A DNA stretch of 64,000 nucleotides, taken from contig NZ_JADPKY010000139.1 of assembly GCF_023074185.1 (NCBI RefSeq), forward strand, positions 1 through 64,000. Direction: 5' to 3'. This DNA comes from Bradyrhizobium sp. 132. GTDB lineage: Bacteria; Pseudomonadota; Alphaproteobacteria; Rhizobiales; Xanthobacteraceae. Below, piece after piece: positions 63,036-64,000 of this stretch. A model generated the notes under the pieces. The model did no database searches. It saw nothing but the letters and a program-made list of their open reading frames with translations, and was not told the origin of the DNA. The position numbers and the translations under genes were made by a program. Within the stretch, counting starts at the first letter, position 1; each line of letters opens with the position of its first letter.

Positions 63036-63237
63036 TCAGGCTGGCTCCTCACAGAAGAAGTGCATCCAGACCGGGAAGGCGGCGGCGAGCCGCATAGGCG
63101 AGCGAGCGAGATGTAGAACGCGAGCAACTCGTCGCGACCGAACGCGACCTCGAACTCCGGAACGAAACACCACCGCCGCTATCAGCCAGCCGAACAGAAC
63201 CAGCATACAGGCCGACGACCCTTCGGAACATGCTCAT
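63036..63237 (-). pseudogene. Small membrane protein, frameshifted
   Basis: ATG 63237 has AAAGGAGG seven bases upstream, an excellent start. MSMFRRVVGLYAG should continue into a hydrophobic helix, but FGWLIAAVVF lies in another frame, VPEFEVAFGRDELLAFYISLAR in a third, and the end FPVWMHFFCEEPA in yet another. Bridging these gives a plausible protein of about 65 residues with one membrane helix. Two or more indels have destroyed it, unless the assembly is wrong. Confidence 0.45.
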
Positions 63238-63397
63238 GGTGTGTCCTCCTTTGACTCCGAACATCGCGTTGTGGTGCGCGATGGCCCGCTCCATCTCGGC
63301 GTCCGTCAGTTCCGTCCCACTGCAATAGGACGTCTCCGACCTTCGGACGGCAGACCATCCAACGGCGGCCTGTGTCGGTGGTGTCGGTGTCGGTCAC
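63238..63397 (-). pseudogene. Small gene with one frameshift
   Basis: From GTG 63397, which overlaps the stop of the preceding gene (GTGA), the frame reads TDTDTTDTGRRWMVCRPKVG, DVLLQWDG. It then should shift by one base to ELTDAEMERAIAHHNAMFGV, directly before the ribosome-binding site of the next gene. As it stands the frame runs on as unrelated residues to 63182. No family recognised. Confidence 0.4.
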
Positions 63398-63968
63398 GCC
63401 GCGATCCGTCCGGCACCAGCCTTGCAGCCAGAGCACATGCGATTGTGTTGCCTTCCGAGACGAAGGGATCGCCGCACTCATGCAGTTGCGCTTCTTGATG
63501 CCGGAGAGGTCGCGGGGCTTGCCCACTCGCTGCCGGCACCCTTGGTGATACCGATGCGGGAGAGCGCAGTCCGAATGGCGTTCTTGCTCGTGCCGAAGGC
63601 GAGCGCGATCTCGTCCGGCAGACGGCCGGGGTGGGCGCATCGCCATCTCGCGCAGGCGCTCGACGTTAGCGACGTACCGGTTGACCTCCGCCAGTCGCTT
63701 GTTCTTAGACCGTCCTCCGGACCGTCGAGGACGCTTCTGGCTCGGCACTCCGAGCCGCCGTCGGTGCAGGTCGATGAATCCGCGGTCCACACCGAATTTG
63801 GCGGCGATGGCGCCACTGTCGTTGCCGAATTCCTGGACCGCAGCCAGCAGCTGCTCGTCCGTGAACTTGCGGGGATCTCCTGCGCCACCGGCTCGGCCTG
63901 CGGACGGCACCGGCGCGGCAGGCGTCTTGGGTGATCGCCTGCGGCTTCTCGGGCGTGATATCGATCAT
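63394..63968 (-). pseudogene. Helix-turn-helix protein with C-terminal Cys4 zinc-finger, frameshifted
   Basis: MIDITPEKPQAIT starts at ATG 63968. After one extra base the frame continues as KTPAAPVPSAGRAGGAGDPR, KFTDEQLLAAVQEFGNDSGAI, AAKFGVDRGFIDLHRRRLGV, a clear helix-turn-helix. Near 63630 a second shift leads to LPDEIALAFGTSKNAIRTAL, a second HTH-like unit. Near 63480 further shifts lead to KKRNCM, CGDPFVSEGN and NRMCSGCKAGAGRIAA, that is CxxC...CxxC, ending at 63394. Such HTH plus zinc-finger proteins are common in alphaproteobacterial phages and islands. At least three indels are needed to restore it. Confidence 0.5.
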
Positions 63969-64000
63969 GGGTCCCGCCTGCGCCCCCAGAACCGAGGCCA

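Noticed and set aside
1-64000. CRISPR array, rRNA or tRNA genes
   Set aside because: No regularly spaced direct repeats with spacers, no cloverleaf with a CCA-adjacent T-arm and no rRNA signature was seen on reading both strands; a covariance-model scan would be decisive for small RNAs.

Overview
The window looks like a chromosomal segment of a GC-rich alphaproteobacterium, most probably Bradyrhizobium or a close relative in the Nitrobacteraceae. The reasons are the base composition, the frequent GTG/TTG starts, the Liv-type transporter linked to acyl-CoA ligases, the paired serine-glyoxylate aminotransferases with a one-piece glycolate-oxidase-like enzyme, and several dispersed palindromic repeats of a kind I recall from Bradyrhizobium genomes. 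The genus is inference; no rRNA or marker gene is present.

Layout. 0-0.3 kb: start of an IS5-type transposase running off the left edge. 0.4-6.2 kb: a polymerase-like membrane protein, purU, a small membrane protein, hemD, an MFS transporter and a Crp/Fnr regulator. 6.5-16.3 kb: an ABC uptake system (livG, H, M, K-like, F) interleaved with a long-chain-type acyl-CoA ligase and followed by a PaaK-like ligase, with an AGE-family epimerase on the other strand. 16.4-48 kb: a large surface-glycan region. It holds a broken HAD phosphatase, glycosyltransferases, two DegT-type aminotransferases, a flippase, five methyltransferases, a WbqC-type protein, two paralogous secreted beta-helix proteins that are both frameshifted, a nine-gene cassette (ACP, SDR, adenylation enzyme, GT2, TylF-like methyltransferase, formyltransferase, methyltransferase, NeuD/PglD-like acetyltransferase, beta-propeller protein), a large RTX metalloprotease, a CoA-transferase and the divergent rfbCD / rfbAB dTDP-rhamnose genes. 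Type II secretion remnants lie inside this region.

48-49.3 kb carries no recognisable gene. 49.3-52.5 kb is a tctCBA tripartite carboxylate transporter. 52.9-60.7 kb is an enoyl-CoA hydratase followed by a glyoxylate/glycolate module: two serine-glyoxylate aminotransferases, a GntR regulator, an FAD/Fe-S glycolate-oxidase-like protein and GlcG. 60.7-64 kb is an accessory tail: one hypothetical gene on the plus strand and a minus-strand series of small genes, several of which read correctly only if single-base frameshifts are bridged.

How the genes could work together (inference): RfbA and RfbB make dTDP-4-keto-6-deoxyglucose. RfbC/RfbD turn it into dTDP-L-rhamnose, while the WecE-like aminotransferase turns it into a 4-amino-4,6-dideoxy sugar. 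The formyltransferase, the acetyltransferase and possibly an ACP-bound acyl or aminoacyl group made by the ACP/SDR/adenylation trio could cap that amine. Glycosyltransferases, the Wzx-like flippase and methyltransferases would assemble and decorate the glycan. I consider the ACP-SDR-adenylation-formyltransferase cassette the best candidate for an undescribed system here.
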